A stretch of DNA of 64,000 bases from an uncultured Bacteroidales bacterium (lineage in GTDB: Bacteria > Bacteroidota > Bacteroidia > Bacteroidales > UBA932). The position numbers and the translations under genes were made by a program. Shown piece by piece: positions 16,138 through 25,322 of the stretch; position 1 is the stretch's first letter; the number at the start of each line of letters is the position of its first letter. The notes under the pieces are model-generated. The model had not been told where the DNA came from and ran no database searches. It saw only the letters and a program-made list of their open reading frames with translations. Where the stretch lies: assembly GCA_905235085.1 (NCBI GenBank), contig CAJOKD010000001.1, forward strand, positions 1-64,000, written 5' to 3'.

Positions 16138-17427
16138 TCAGTGCTTTATGTAGTTTTCTATTATCTTGAGCTGGGCCCTTCCTCCGTCAAGAATTTCCCT
16201 TTCTGCAGGAACCTTGCGGTCGCGCATCACGAACTTTCCTCCCGATATCAGCGAGCTGATGCAGTCACTGTGGGCTGAATATATGAAGTTGGCCAGGAAC
16301 GGGCCGGGGGACAGGAAAAACGTGCTGTCGGTGTCGATAATCTGGATGTCGGCGTCGAAGCCTTCTTCTATACGTCCGGTATTTGCACCCATAGCCTTGG
16401 CTCCGTTGACCGTAGCCAGGTCGAGCAGGGCCTTGAGAGGCAGTGCGGAAGGGTCTTCCCTCCAGGCTTTCTGGAAGAAGGCAGCCGTCTTCATCGCCTC
16501 CAGCATATCCAGGTTGTTGGACGAAGCGGCTCCGTCCGTACCCAGGCATACGTTGGCTCCGGCGTCGGATAGCTCCTTCCACTTGAACTTGTAGCCGGAA
16601 GCAAGCTTTGCGTTGGAGTTGATGTTATGGACGCAGTTGACCTTCCTCCGGCCAAGTATCTCGATGTCTTCGTCGGAAAGGATTTCGCAGTGGGCGGCGA
16701 TCACGTCGCTCCCGAGCACTCCCAGTTCGTCGAGGTATCCGACAGGGGAGAGGCCGCCGTGCGCAGCCTTGCAGTCTTCCACTTCCTTCCTTGTCTCGGA
16801 TACGTGTATGTGGATCCGGAGTCCGTGCTTGCGTGCGAATTCCGTGACCCAGAGGATAGTCTCTTCGCTTACCGTATAGACCGAGTGGATGCTGACCGAG
16901 AAAGTAGAGCGGGGATCCCAGGAAGGGACCTGGCTGAACATTTCCAGGCAGACATCTCTCTGGTGGCTGGCCTGTTCACGGTCGAAGTTGTCCAGGAACG
17001 TGAACGAAGTCAGGTTTCTCAGCCCCATCTTCGAGGCGGCTTTCTGCGCTTCCGGAGAGAACCAGTACATATCGTTGAAGGACGTCGTGCCCGTCTTGAT
17101 CATTTCAAGGGTGGCGACCAGGGTTCCCCAGTAGATGAAGGGTTCGTCAAGATGCTTCTCGATAGCCCAGATGTGGTCGAGCCAGTCTCTGAGGACCATA
17201 TCTTCTCCGACTCCTCTCATAAGGGTCATCGCAGCGTGGGTGTGCATATTCACGAATCCAGGCACTGCTACCTTTCCGGAGCAGTCCACAGTCTCCGTTC
17301 CGTCCTGGACCGGGCAGGGACCTGCCTGGTGCGGCGTAATCTTGGATATCTTGCCTTCTGCGATCAGGATATCCTTCCGGATGCCGTCCAGGGTTATGTC
17401 TCTGAGAAGAATCTTGTTCATTCGCAT
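16138..17427 (-). CDS. Amidohydrolase, S-adenosylhomocysteine/5'-methylthioadenosine deaminase-like
   Basis: The 429-residue metal-dependent amidohydrolase has the zinc site GFVNMHTHAAMTLMRG (about 57-72), HIHVSETRKE near 205, AHCEILS near 240 and the catalytic Asp in LGTDGAASSNNLDM near 293. The MRGVGEDMVLRDWL stretch is typical of the SAH/MTA deaminase branch, which turns adenine nucleosides into inosine derivatives. Those products are substrates for the next gene, a purine phosphorylase. A related guanine or cytosine deaminase role is possible. Two ATG codons (17427 and 17421) could serve as start. Confidence 0.82.
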   Translation of the reverse strand: MRMNKILLRDITLDGIRKDILIAEGKISKITPHQAGPCPVQDGTETVDCSGKVAVPGFVNMHTHAAMTLMRGVGEDMVLRDWLDHIWAIEKHLDEPFIYWGTLVATLEMIKTGTTSFNDMYWFSPEAQKAASKMGLRNLTSFTFLDNFDREQASHQRDVCLEMFSQVPSWDPRSTFSVSIHSVYTVSEETILWVTEFARKHGLRIHIHVSETRKEVEDCKAAHGGLSPVGYLDELGVLGSDVIAAHCEILSDEDIEILGRRKVNCVHNINSNAKLASGYKFKWKELSDAGANVCLGTDGAASSNNLDMLEAMKTAAFFQKAWREDPSALPLKALLDLATVNGAKAMGANTGRIEEGFDADIQIIDTDSTFFLSPGPFLANFIYSAHSDCISSLISGGKFVMRDRKVPAEREILDGGRAQLKIIENYIKH

Positions 17428-17442
17428 TATGGGTTAATTTTT

Positions 17443-17450
17443 CAAATTTA
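17443..17450 (-). promoter_or_regulatory. -7 box TAAATTTG of the nucleoside/NAD salvage operon
   Basis: An exact TAnnTTTG match on the minus strand, 15 bp before the ATG at 17427. A weaker outward box TATATTTA (17463-17470) faces the M16 protease gene on the other strand. Confidence 0.55.
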
Positions 17451-17504
17451 ATAAAAAGTCCTTATATTTAAAACGTATATCTAAAAAACGGATTTATAAG
17501 TATT

Positions 17505-20402
17505 ATGTCTATTCGTCATTTCCTGGCATTTGCCGCCGCAGTTATGCTTTCAGCCGGCGGGGCTTTTGCCGCAAAGCAGGGTGACGGTATTCCTGAGGCT
17601 CTGAGAGTCAAGGAATTCACCCTATCCAATGGTTTCAAGATTTATATCAACGAGGATCATTCGAAGCCGTCCGTGTATGGAGCGGTGGTGGTGAAGGCTG
17701 GTTCCAATGACTGCCCCGACACCGGAATCGCCCATTATTTCGAGCATATGATGTTCAAGGGAACATCCAGGATCGGAACCACCGATTATGCCGCCGAGAA
17801 GGTTTACCTCGATTCCATAGTCGTGGCTTACGACCTTCTTGCCCGGACTTCAGGCGAGGAGGAGAGGATGAAGATCCAGAAGGATATCAACCGCCTGAGC
17901 AACGAAGCTGCTGCCTATGCGATTCCGAACGAGTTCGACAGGCTTGTCTCCAGGTTTGGTGGAAGCGGCCTGAACGCAGGTACTTCGTACGACTATACAG
18001 TTTATTACAACAGTTTCGCACCTCAGTTCCTGGCACAGTGGTGTGAACTCTATGCGGAGCGTTTGCGCGAACCGGTATTCCGTCTGTTCCAGAGTGAGTT
18101 GGAAACGGTCTACGAGGAGAAGAATATGTATTCCGACAATCCTGTCCAGCCGGCGCTGGAGGCTGTCTTGAAGGCATATTTCGGGGATGCTCCGTATTCC
18201 TGTCCGATCATCGGAACCACCGAGAATCTCAAGAACCCGCAGCTGTCCAAGATGGCCGAGTTCTTCGACAAATACTACGTTCCCCGGAATATGGCCGTGA
18301 TCCTTTGCGGCGACCTGACTGCCGAAGAGGCCAGGCCTTTCCTGGAGCAGACTTTCGGCAAGCTTGCCGACAAGGGGCCGGCTCCTGCCCGCACCTTCGA
18401 GGTCAAGCCTCTCAAAGGAAAGAGCAATATCGACATCAAGGTACCTATCCCGCTCATCAAGCTTGGAGGAAGGGCGTTTTCCGCACCGAAGGAGTCCGAT
18501 CCTGACTACATCCCGCTTTCCGTGGCACTGCGTCTGCTGACCGACGAAAGCGGCAGCGGCCTGCTGGATTCCCTTGCCAACTCCCACAAGGTGATGATGG
18601 CCACAGCTGTCAACACCTCCTTCGATGATGCCGGCCTGATGCTCTTCGGCTATGTTCCGAATATTCCTTTCGGCAGTGAGAAGAAGGCTATGCAGATGTG
18701 CCAGGAGCAGATCGACAAGGTGAAGAAGGGAGAGTTCACGGATGCCATTCTCGAGGAGATCAAGTCCAATATCAAGCAGGACGAAATGAGGGGATATGAG
18801 GCCATCCGCAGCCGTGGCGAGCGCCTGACTTCTACATTCACCAGAGGAATAAGCTGGGAGGAGCAGCTTGCCCGGATCGAGTCCTACGGCAATGTGACGA
18901 GAGAAGATATAGTGAGGGTGATGAACAAGTACTTCGGGGACGATTACCTCGAAGGCCACAAGAAGACCGGCAGCTATCCTAAGGACAAGGTCAGCCAGCC
19001 TGGTTACGAGGCGGTTTCTCCAAAGAACTCATTTGCATCGTCCGCCTATGCCGACAGCCTCAAGAGGATTCCGGTCAATTACGTCCCTAAGGTCGTGGAC
19101 TTCGGAAAGGATGTATTAAAGACTCCTGTAAGCGGGCAGTCGGTCCTATACAGCGTCCCCAACAAAGTCAATGACATATTCGAGCTCGCAATCACCTGGT
19201 ACCGCGGTACCAATTCCGACAGAAACTTGAGGATAGTTCCTGATTATCTGTCGATTGCGGGCACGGATTCGCTTTCTCTCCAGCAGCTGAAGACCACTTT
19301 GCGCCGTCTTGGAGCGAAGATGAGCTTCGATTCTGAAAAGTATACTTTTTCCGCTCACCTGTCGGCTCCTGACAAGAACCTGGAGGAGGTGCTGGCCTTT
19401 CTGCGCCACTTCACCGGGCACGTAGCGGCTGACAAGGAGGCTATAGGAGAACTCAAGTCCGGCGTGAAGCTGGAAGGGCAGTCGTTCGACAAGTCCAATT
19501 CCGACATCGCCTCAGCCCTATTTACCTATGTAATAAGGGGTTCCGAATCTAAATTCCTCCAGCAGTTCAACGAGAATGATATAAAGAGCGTGGGTGCCGC
19601 TGGAATGGTCGAATCCTTCAAGCGAGCCACTGCTGCAGGCTGTGACTTCGTGTACAGCGGCAACAGGCCTGCTGAGGAGGTGGCTTCCTTGCTGAAAGAA
19701 TATATTCCTTCCTGCGGAGGCGAAAGGGAAACATTCAAGCCTACTCCGATACAGGAATACGATTCTCCACAGGTATTCATCTATGATATGCCTTCCGCGC
19801 GCCAGAACATCATAATGACCTTCCAGAACGTCGACCACCTGAAGAGCCCTTCGGACATCGCGGCCTTCAAGCTCTTCGGCGAATATTTCGGAGGTAGTAT
19901 GTACAGTGTCCTGTTCCAGGAGATGCGTGAGTTCCGTTCATTCGCATACACAGCCCAGGGTCAGCCGGTGATCGTCAGCGGTAAGGCTGATGAGCTCCCT
20001 GCCGGCCTCCTTACTTACGTGGGTACCCAGTCTGACAAGACGTCGGATGTGCTCGGAGTGCTCGATTCTCTCTTCAGGGAAATGCCTGTGCGTGAAGAGA
20101 ATGCGGAGACTGCCAAGCTGACTTTGCTGAATGAGATTAACAATAACTATCCTTCTTTCCGCGGGATAGGAGGATATGTCCGCAACAGTGAGTTCGAGGG
20201 CTACTCGGAGGATCCTGACGCTCCGCTGGTGAAGGTGCTGCCATCGATGGGTACGTCCGACATAGTCTCGTATTTCGAGGCTCAGGTCAAGGACCGTCCG
20301 CGTGTGCTGATGATAGTCGGCAACAAGAAGAACCTGCCTATGGACATAATCCAGCGCTGGGGACCTGTCACGTACCTGAAGAAAGCCGACATCTACCGTT
20401 AG
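17505..20402 (+). CDS. Exported M16-family zinc metallopeptidase
   Basis: The 965-residue protein has a cleavable signal peptide (about 1-22, ending GGAFA). The inverted zinc motif HYFEH is at 77-81, with the distal glutamate in ETVYEEKNM near 205. Length and order fit a pitrilysin-type peptidase with two pairs of M16 domains on one chain; only the first carries the zinc motif, as usual. It should act in the periplasm on peptides or small unfolded proteins. It is a single-gene unit ended by the terminator at 20458-20496. Confidence 0.9.
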   Translation: MSIRHFLAFAAAVMLSAGGAFAAKQGDGIPEALRVKEFTLSNGFKIYINEDHSKPSVYGAVVVKAGSNDCPDTGIAHYFEHMMFKGTSRIGTTDYAAEKVYLDSIVVAYDLLARTSGEEERMKIQKDINRLSNEAAAYAIPNEFDRLVSRFGGSGLNAGTSYDYTVYYNSFAPQFLAQWCELYAERLREPVFRLFQSELETVYEEKNMYSDNPVQPALEAVLKAYFGDAPYSCPIIGTTENLKNPQLSKMAEFFDKYYVPRNMAVILCGDLTAEEARPFLEQTFGKLADKGPAPARTFEVKPLKGKSNIDIKVPIPLIKLGGRAFSAPKESDPDYIPLSVALRLLTDESGSGLLDSLANSHKVMMATAVNTSFDDAGLMLFGYVPNIPFGSEKKAMQMCQEQIDKVKKGEFTDAILEEIKSNIKQDEMRGYEAIRSRGERLTSTFTRGISWEEQLARIESYGNVTREDIVRVMNKYFGDDYLEGHKKTGSYPKDKVSQPGYEAVSPKNSFASSAYADSLKRIPVNYVPKVVDFGKDVLKTPVSGQSVLYSVPNKVNDIFELAITWYRGTNSDRNLRIVPDYLSIAGTDSLSLQQLKTTLRRLGAKMSFDSEKYTFSAHLSAPDKNLEEVLAFLRHFTGHVAADKEAIGELKSGVKLEGQSFDKSNSDIASALFTYVIRGSESKFLQQFNENDIKSVGAAGMVESFKRATAAGCDFVYSGNRPAEEVASLLKEYIPSCGGERETFKPTPIQEYDSPQVFIYDMPSARQNIIMTFQNVDHLKSPSDIAAFKLFGEYFGGSMYSVLFQEMREFRSFAYTAQGQPVIVSGKADELPAGLLTYVGTQSDKTSDVLGVLDSLFREMPVREENAETAKLTLLNEINNNYPSFRGIGGYVRNSEFEGYSEDPDAPLVKVLPSMGTSDIVSYFEAQVKDRPRVLMIVGNKKNLPMDIIQRWGPVTYLKKADIYR

Positions 20403-20457
20403 ACTCTTGTTTTAGTTATCATCCTCCCGTGCGACAGGCTGTCAACACAGATTAAAC

Positions 20458-20496
20458 GAAGAGGGTGACCGATAATCTCTTATCAGTCACCTTCTT
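20458..20496. terminator. Hairpin terminator between convergent genes
   Basis: AAGAGGGTGAC pairs with GTCACCTTCTT (one G-T pair) and the inner GATAA with TTATC, giving a long stem with A/T-rich flanks on both sides. It can serve both the M16 protease gene and the minus-strand operon. Confidence 0.65.
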
Positions 20497-20518
20497 TGCT
20501 TATACTTGACGGATGCGG

Positions 20519-21403
20519 CTATTCTACGAAATCGGATCCGATCAGGTAGTCGGCACACATCTTCAGGCTCTCCTTCCAGTCGTCGTTCGTGAAGGCCTCG
20601 ATCTCCACGATGAAATCCTTCGTCCCGGCAGTTTCGATATTCTTGTAGATAGCATCGAAACCTACCATTCCGCTCTCTCCGAGCTCGCGATGGTCCTTGA
20701 TGTGGAGCATCTTGAAGCGTCCTGGATATTTGCGGAAGTATTCCACTGGAGCTGCCTGGCCCATTACGGCCCAGTAGACGTCCATCTGGAAGAATACGCA
20801 CTCGGGATCGGTGTTCTCCAGCATATAGTCGTAGACTACGGTTTCCTCCACCTTCTTGAACTCGTGGGCGTGGTTGTGGTAACCGAAGGCGATTCCCTCA
20901 TCCTTGCACTTCCTGCCGATGGCATTGAAGTAAGCGCAATAGGTTTTCAGGTCAGTGAGATTGTCCGGTATCGGGAATGAAGGTACTACGATGTATTCGC
21001 AGCCCGCTGCCTTGTGGGCGGCTATGGCTTCGTCCCACCACTGCAAAGATTCGGTGAAGACTCCGGTCTTCAGCTCCTCTGGGGAGAGGGCGTGACCGAT
21101 ATGGGAGGAAAGGGACTTCAGTCCGGCGGCTTCAAGGTCGGCCTTGTACTGCTCAGGATCGACTCCGTAGAGTTTTCCGTCGCGGTAGCTGGCGGCTTCT
21201 ACATAGGAATATCCCATCTCGGCAAGGGCCTTGAATGCCTCCTCGTGGTTATCAGCGTAGAGCGTCGAATCACCGATTACGCTCCTGATGCTGTACAGCT
21301 GGACGCCGAATTCTTTTTTCACTGGCTCATTATCAGCCTTCTTCTGGCCGCAGGCAGCAGCCAGGAGAAGGACTGACATCAAGACTAAGACTGAATTCTT
21401 CAT
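20519..21403 (-). CDS. Exported TIM-barrel sugar isomerase/epimerase-like lipoprotein
   Basis: The 294-residue protein has a signal peptide with lipobox LAAAC (Cys about 18) followed by an AP-endonuclease-type-2 TIM barrel: FGVQLYSIRS near 32, MGYSYVEAAS near 66, SSHIGHALS near 100, GYHNHAHEF near 180, FQMDVYW near 205 and HIKDHRE near 230. The His/Glu/Asp metal ligands are in place. Members in this context hydrate the 2-hydroxy-3-keto-glucal made from glycosides, so a hydratase or isomerase is likely. It is the last of three exported proteins encoded in a row (2-bp gap). Confidence 0.85.
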   Translation of the reverse strand: MKNSVLVLMSVLLLAAACGQKKADNEPVKKEFGVQLYSIRSVIGDSTLYADNHEEAFKALAEMGYSYVEAASYRDGKLYGVDPEQYKADLEAAGLKSLSSHIGHALSPEELKTGVFTESLQWWDEAIAAHKAAGCEYIVVPSFPIPDNLTDLKTYCAYFNAIGRKCKDEGIAFGYHNHAHEFKKVEETVVYDYMLENTDPECVFFQMDVYWAVMGQAAPVEYFRKYPGRFKMLHIKDHRELGESGMVGFDAIYKNIETAGTKDFIVEIEAFTNDDWKESLKMCADYLIGSDFVE

Positions 21404-21405
21404 CT

Positions 21406-22257
21406 CTAGTCAAGCAATTTGACCTTGATGTTGCGGTACCAGACATCGTTTCCGTGATCCTGGAATCCGATGTAACCTTCGTGCTCGTCGCCGCCGAGGT
21501 TGTTCAGGAGCTCGAATGCGAGAGGCCACTTCTCCTCGGAGAATTTGCTGGCCTGGAGCATCTCGGTCCACTGAGGAGTCCAGAGATGATATTCAAGCAC
21601 GTTTTCGCCGTTCTGGGCGTGTACCACCGTACCCTGGTAGACCAGGATGCTTCCTGTGTTCCACTCCTCGAAAGGATTCTGGTTCTGAGGGACCGCAGGA
21701 ATCATATCATACAGGGATGCGCTCTGGCGGTTGCCGTCCTTGCCGAGCTTTGCGTCAGGATGGTTGGCGTTGTCGAGGATCTGGTATTCAGGAGCGGAGA
21801 TGTAGATAGGCTCCCACTTGACCGTTCCGTCCTCGTTCTTGGTGGTAACCTCCCTTCCGAGGTAGAAGACTCCCGAGTTGCCGCCCTTGGAAATCTTCCA
21901 GTCGAACTTCAGCTCGAAATTCTTGAACTTCTTGGTGAAGATGATGTCGCCTCCGTCTCCGGACTGTGATTCTCCGGCACCGGTGCCCGTGAATTTAAGG
22001 CAACCGTCCTCGATGGTCCAGCGGGCAGGTACATTCTCCTTGCCGTAGCCTCTCCATCCATTGAGGGATGTACCGTCGAAGATCACGATGTAGCCCTCTT
22101 CGTCGACAGGGAATCCTGCCAGGTCGACCTGGGCGTTCTCCACTACTTCATAGGCAGGAACGGCGCTCTCTTCGGCCGCCCCCTTCTTGTTGTTCTTGCA
22201 CGCTGCCAGTGAGAATACGACGGCTGCGCAAGCTGCTATTGTCAAAGCCTTCTTCAT
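21406..22257 (-). CDS. DUF1080 (3-keto-glycoside lyase/hydrolase-like) lipoprotein
   Basis: The 283-residue protein has a signal peptide with lipobox SLAAC (Cys about 20) and a concanavalin-like DUF1080 domain: FDGTSLNGWRGYG near 60, then FELKFDWKISKGGNSGVFY near 115, APEYQILDNANHPDA near 150 and a final GYIGFQDHGNDVWYRNIKVK. Family members cleave 3-keto-glycosides by elimination or hydrolysis. The start chosen is ATG 22257 (MKKALTIAA) because it begins a normal signal peptide; an in-frame ATG at 22287 would add ten polar residues. It lies between the oxidoreductase and isomerase-like genes. Confidence 0.88.
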   Translation of the reverse strand: MKKALTIAACAAVVFSLAACKNNKKGAAEESAVPAYEVVENAQVDLAGFPVDEEGYIVIFDGTSLNGWRGYGKENVPARWTIEDGCLKFTGTGAGESQSGDGGDIIFTKKFKNFELKFDWKISKGGNSGVFYLGREVTTKNEDGTVKWEPIYISAPEYQILDNANHPDAKLGKDGNRQSASLYDMIPAVPQNQNPFEEWNTGSILVYQGTVVHAQNGENVLEYHLWTPQWTEMLQASKFSEEKWPLAFELLNNLGGDEHEGYIGFQDHGNDVWYRNIKVKLLD

Positions 22258-22291
22258 TGTGTGATAAGTTGAAATATTGTTGTTCATTTGA

Positions 22292-23791
22292 TTATTCCGG
22301 CATATCAGGAAGCACGTAACCCTCCCTGTACTGACGCTTGATCAGGCTGGCGGCGAACTCGCGTGCGTTGATAGGATCGGTGTAGGTATTGTTGAATGTC
22401 GGGTGACCGTCCGTGATCTTGAACCCGTCCTTTTCCATAATCTTGATGGTCGCGTCGGCAGGGATGTTCGTGAATTCCATCTTCTGTCCGTCCCATTCGA
22501 GGATCTGGTTGAGAGCCTGGAGACGTACGGCTGCTACACCGAGGTCTACCATCTCTACGAAAGGTCCGGCCTCGCTGAAATCGGAGGCTGAAGGAATCCT
22601 GGTCTCAGGGTCTTCCTTGCAGGCGCGGATCCAGTCCTGCTGATGTGAGAGGGTGATTTCGCGGAGCACGTGAGGAACCTCAGGCTTCCTTCCTGAAAGA
22701 AGGATAGGATCCCTTCCGTAAGTACCGGCGATCATAATGTCCTTGGTGCCGTAGAAAATGCTGCAGCCACCGCTGATGTTGAGGTTCACGCCGTCAGGGA
22801 GACCTTCAGGCCTCTCAGGCATAAAGCCGCCGTCGTACCAGCGTACCTCGACCTCAGGAAGGGCGAGTTTCGGCATATTCTCCCTGGCCGGGAACCACAG
22901 GTGGATCTTCTCGGCGCTCGGGCAGCAGTCGGTCAGGAGCTTAGTGGAGCAAGCTTCTACGCGGGTAGGGTAGCCAAGCTTGAGACCCTTGAAAGGAACG
23001 TGCATTATGTGGCAGGCCATATCGCCCATCGCACCGGTACCGAAGTCCCACCAGCCGCGGAAGTTCCACGGAGTGTAGATCGAGTTGTAAGGGCGCATAG
23101 GGGCCGGGCCGATGAAAGCGTCCCAGTTGAGGGTTGAAGGAATCTTCTCCTCTACGGTAGGCCTTTCAAGTCCCTGAGGCCAGATCGGGCGGTCGGTGAA
23201 GCAATCCACTCTCCTGACTTCTCCGATCTCTCCGTTCCACAGCCATTCGAGGGCCTTGCGGGTGCCTTCTGAGGATGCACCCTGGTTTCCCATCTGGGTG
23301 GCTACCTTGTGTTTCGCGGCGAGCTTGGTGAGGAGCCTTGCCTCATAGACGGTGAGGGTCAGCGGCTTCTCGCAATAGACGTGCTTACCGGCTGCCATAG
23401 CCTGGGCTGCGATGATAGCGTGGGTGTGGTCGGCCGTGGCGATCATCACTGCGTCCGCCTTGTCGAGCATCTCGTCGAACATCTTGCGGTAGTCGTTGTA
23501 GCGTTTCGCCTGTGGATACCTGTCGAATACGTGTGCAGCATACTTCCAGTCGACATCGCAGAGTCCGATGATGTTCTCTGTCTCCATCTCCTTCAAGTCG
23601 GCGGCGCCACGTCCTCCGATACCTACACCGAGGATGTTAAGCTTGTCGATGGCAGCTACCTTCTTCTTTTTCTTGTCCTTTTTCTTGGAAGAAGACTCTC
23701 CGGCGATGATGATGTTAGGAGCGACTGCAAGTCCTGCAGCTACTGCCGTTCCTGTCTTAAGGAACGAGCGTCTTGACATTTCTTTGCTCAT
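22292..23791 (-). CDS. Exported Gfo/Idh/MocA-family oxidoreductase with Tat-type signal
   Basis: The 499-residue protein begins with a twin-arginine signal (SRRSFLK at 6-12, then a hydrophobic stretch to about 30) and a Lys-rich linker. The NAD(P)-binding Rossmann domain has LGVGIGGRGAADL near 55, and the catalytic-lysine motif GKHVYCEKPLTLT lies near 135. Such enzymes oxidise sugars or glycosides, often at C3. Export with bound cofactor would use the Tat system; tatA and tatC are at 44111-45152. It is the first gene of the three-gene operon. No consensus -7 box was recognised upstream. Confidence 0.9.
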   Translation of the reverse strand: MSKEMSRRSFLKTGTAVAAGLAVAPNIIIAGESSSKKKDKKKKKVAAIDKLNILGVGIGGRGAADLKEMETENIIGLCDVDWKYAAHVFDRYPQAKRYNDYRKMFDEMLDKADAVMIATADHTHAIIAAQAMAAGKHVYCEKPLTLTVYEARLLTKLAAKHKVATQMGNQGASSEGTRKALEWLWNGEIGEVRRVDCFTDRPIWPQGLERPTVEEKIPSTLNWDAFIGPAPMRPYNSIYTPWNFRGWWDFGTGAMGDMACHIMHVPFKGLKLGYPTRVEACSTKLLTDCCPSAEKIHLWFPARENMPKLALPEVEVRWYDGGFMPERPEGLPDGVNLNISGGCSIFYGTKDIMIAGTYGRDPILLSGRKPEVPHVLREITLSHQQDWIRACKEDPETRIPSASDFSEAGPFVEMVDLGVAAVRLQALNQILEWDGQKMEFTNIPADATIKIMEKDGFKITDGHPTFNNTYTDPINAREFAASLIKRQYREGYVLPDMPE

Positions 23792-23882
23792 ATTGAACTT
23801 ATTGGAGTTTGTGTTTTATGTTATGTGTGATTAATCGTTTGTCCTTCAACCAACCAATATAGCAAATCCGTGTGGAAAAAGC

Positions 23883-23910
23883 AAAAAAAAATCCTCCCAG
23901 GATAGGAGGA
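23883..23910 (-). terminator. Intrinsic terminator of the DUF3276 gene
   Basis: Read on the minus strand, TCCTCC and GGAGGA form a 6-bp stem over a 7-nt loop followed by nine T. Confidence 0.85.
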
Positions 23911-23934
23911 GACTGCCAGGCGGCTTCAGTCGGA

Positions 23935-24258
23935 CTACAGTTCTTCGAAATCTACGTCCGTGAATTTGTCTTCCTTGATGAGATTCTCCCTCATATATGC
24001 GATCACTTCGGCAAGCCCTTCCTGGAACTTGTCGAAATCTTCCTTGTAGAGGAATATCTTGTGCTTGTCGAAAGAAAAACTACCGTCCGCTTCCTGCCTT
24101 CTCTTGCTTTCCGTGATCGTGAGGTAATAGTCGTTGTTGCCCTTCGTCGTCTTCACGTCAAAGAAGTACGTCCTCTTGCCGGCCCTGACAGGCTTCGAGA
24201 ATACGTCTTCGGAGTTGCGGTCAGCAAAGTTCTGCCGCTCAAGGTCTTCCTTGTACAT
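23935..24258 (-). CDS. DUF3276 (PUR-domain) nucleic-acid-binding protein
   Basis: The 107-residue protein starts MYKEDLERQNFADRNSEDVF and continues with TYFFDVKTTKGNNDYYLTIT and KHKIFLYKEDFDKF. This matches the small single-PUR-domain proteins of Bacteroidota and spirochaetes, which bind single-stranded DNA or RNA. The start at ATG 24258 is chosen because the frame upstream crosses the promoter and is not family-like. It has its own promoter and terminator, so it is a single-gene unit divergent from nusB. Confidence 0.9.
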   Translation of the reverse strand: MYKEDLERQNFADRNSEDVFSKPVRAGKRTYFFDVKTTKGNNDYYLTITESKRRQEADGSFSFDKHKIFLYKEDFDKFQEGLAEVIAYMRENLIKEDKFTDVDFEEL

Positions 24259-24284
24259 CTTGCGCTCAATTAATCTTAAACACA

Positions 24285-24322
24285 CAAATTTAAGAAAATT
24301 CTGAAATTGTATGTTATCTTTG
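24285..24322. promoter_or_regulatory. Divergent promoter pair (DUF3276 gene / nusB)
   Basis: On the minus strand TAAATTTG occupies 24292-24285 for the DUF3276 gene. On the plus strand TATCTTTG occupies 24315-24322 for nusB. Both are exact TAnnTTTG matches; the boxes are offset by 30 bp. No clear -33 boxes. Confidence 0.6.
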
Positions 24323-24343
24323 CATAAAAATTTGCTATACAAG

Positions 24344-25294
24344 ATGCTCAACAGAAGAATCCTGCGGATTAAGGCCTTCAAGGCGCTTTACAGCTATGCG
24401 GAGAACCCTTCGATGACCCTTGCTGAAGTCCAGTCCCAATTCGAAACTTCCTGCGAGGCCGCGAGGTCCCTGTACCTCAAGATGCTGGCCATCATTCCTT
24501 GCCTTACCGACGAGGCTCTTTCCAGGATAGAGGCTGTGAAGACCAAGTTCACCCAGACCGAAGAGGAACGCAACCCGAACCTGAAGTTCGTCGAGAATGC
24601 CATTGCCCCTCTGCTGAAGGAAGATCCGGACCTGGCGAAGATCCTTTCGCGCCGTAAGCTTGGATGGGAGAATTGCGACGCCCTCATCAGGAACGTCTTT
24701 TCCTCCATCCTGACCAAGGATTATTACAAGGAATATATGGCCGACCCGCGCAGGTCCCTGCGTCAGGACGCCGACCTTTTCATCAGGATATTCGAGGAAG
24801 AGTTCGTGGACAGGGAGGATCTCTGGCAGATCCTCGAAGACGAGAGCATCTGGTGGAACGACGACCTTGCATATTCGCTGTCAGTCTGCTGTGACACCCT
24901 CCGGGACCTCGGCAGGGGCAGGCGCTGGGACCTTCCGCCTCTTTACAGGAGCGAGATTACCGGATCCGAGGAGAGCGACAAGGATTTCGCATCCAAACTT
25001 GTGCGTACTTCGTATTCCTGCTTCGAGAAGTATTCGGCCCTCGTCGCGGGGAGTACCGACCAGTGGGAAAGGGACCGCTTGTTCACCACCGATACCGTCC
25101 TTATCGTGATGGGTCTTTCGGAGGCCAAGGCATTCCCGGAACTTCCGCTCAGGGTCACCATCAACGAATATGTGGAAATATCCAAGTTCTACAGTACCCC
25201 TAACAGCCGCCGTTTCGTCAACGGACTGCTCGACAGGCTCATCAAGAAGCAGATTGAGGAGGGGGATATAGTAAAGACCGAAATAATTGATTAA
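24344..25294 (+). CDS. nusB: Transcription antitermination factor NusB
   Basis: The 316-residue protein opens MLNRRILRIKAFKALYSYAE, the NusB start, and ends with the helical NusB domain (VLIVMGLSEAKAFPELPLRVTINEYVEISKFYSTPNSRRFVNGLLD). NusB binds boxA RNA with NusE in ribosomal RNA operons. It is about twice the length of the E. coli protein because of an inserted helical N-terminal half, which is normal in Bacteroidota. ATG 24344 is preferred over a TTG upstream that overlaps the promoter. It heads the nusB-yajC-YbbR-coaE string. Confidence 0.92.
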   Translation: MLNRRILRIKAFKALYSYAENPSMTLAEVQSQFETSCEAARSLYLKMLAIIPCLTDEALSRIEAVKTKFTQTEEERNPNLKFVENAIAPLLKEDPDLAKILSRRKLGWENCDALIRNVFSSILTKDYYKEYMADPRRSLRQDADLFIRIFEEEFVDREDLWQILEDESIWWNDDLAYSLSVCCDTLRDLGRGRRWDLPPLYRSEITGSEESDKDFASKLVRTSYSCFEKYSALVAGSTDQWERDRLFTTDTVLIVMGLSEAKAFPELPLRVTINEYVEISKFYSTPNSRRFVNGLLDRLIKKQIEEGDIVKTEIID

Positions 25295-25299
25295 ATTTG
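25292..25299 (+). promoter_or_regulatory. -7 box TAAATTTG upstream of yajC
   Basis: An exact TAnnTTTG match that begins on the nusB stop codon and lies 23 bp before the yajC ATG. It would give yajC and the genes after it a second promoter. Confidence 0.45.
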
Positions 25300-25322
25300 T
25301 AAGAATATAAATCATTACTGAA

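Noticed and set aside
17850..18959. 369-codon antisense frame over the M16 peptidase gene
   Set aside because: Same reason: opposite strand of a clear gene, no motif, no promoter.
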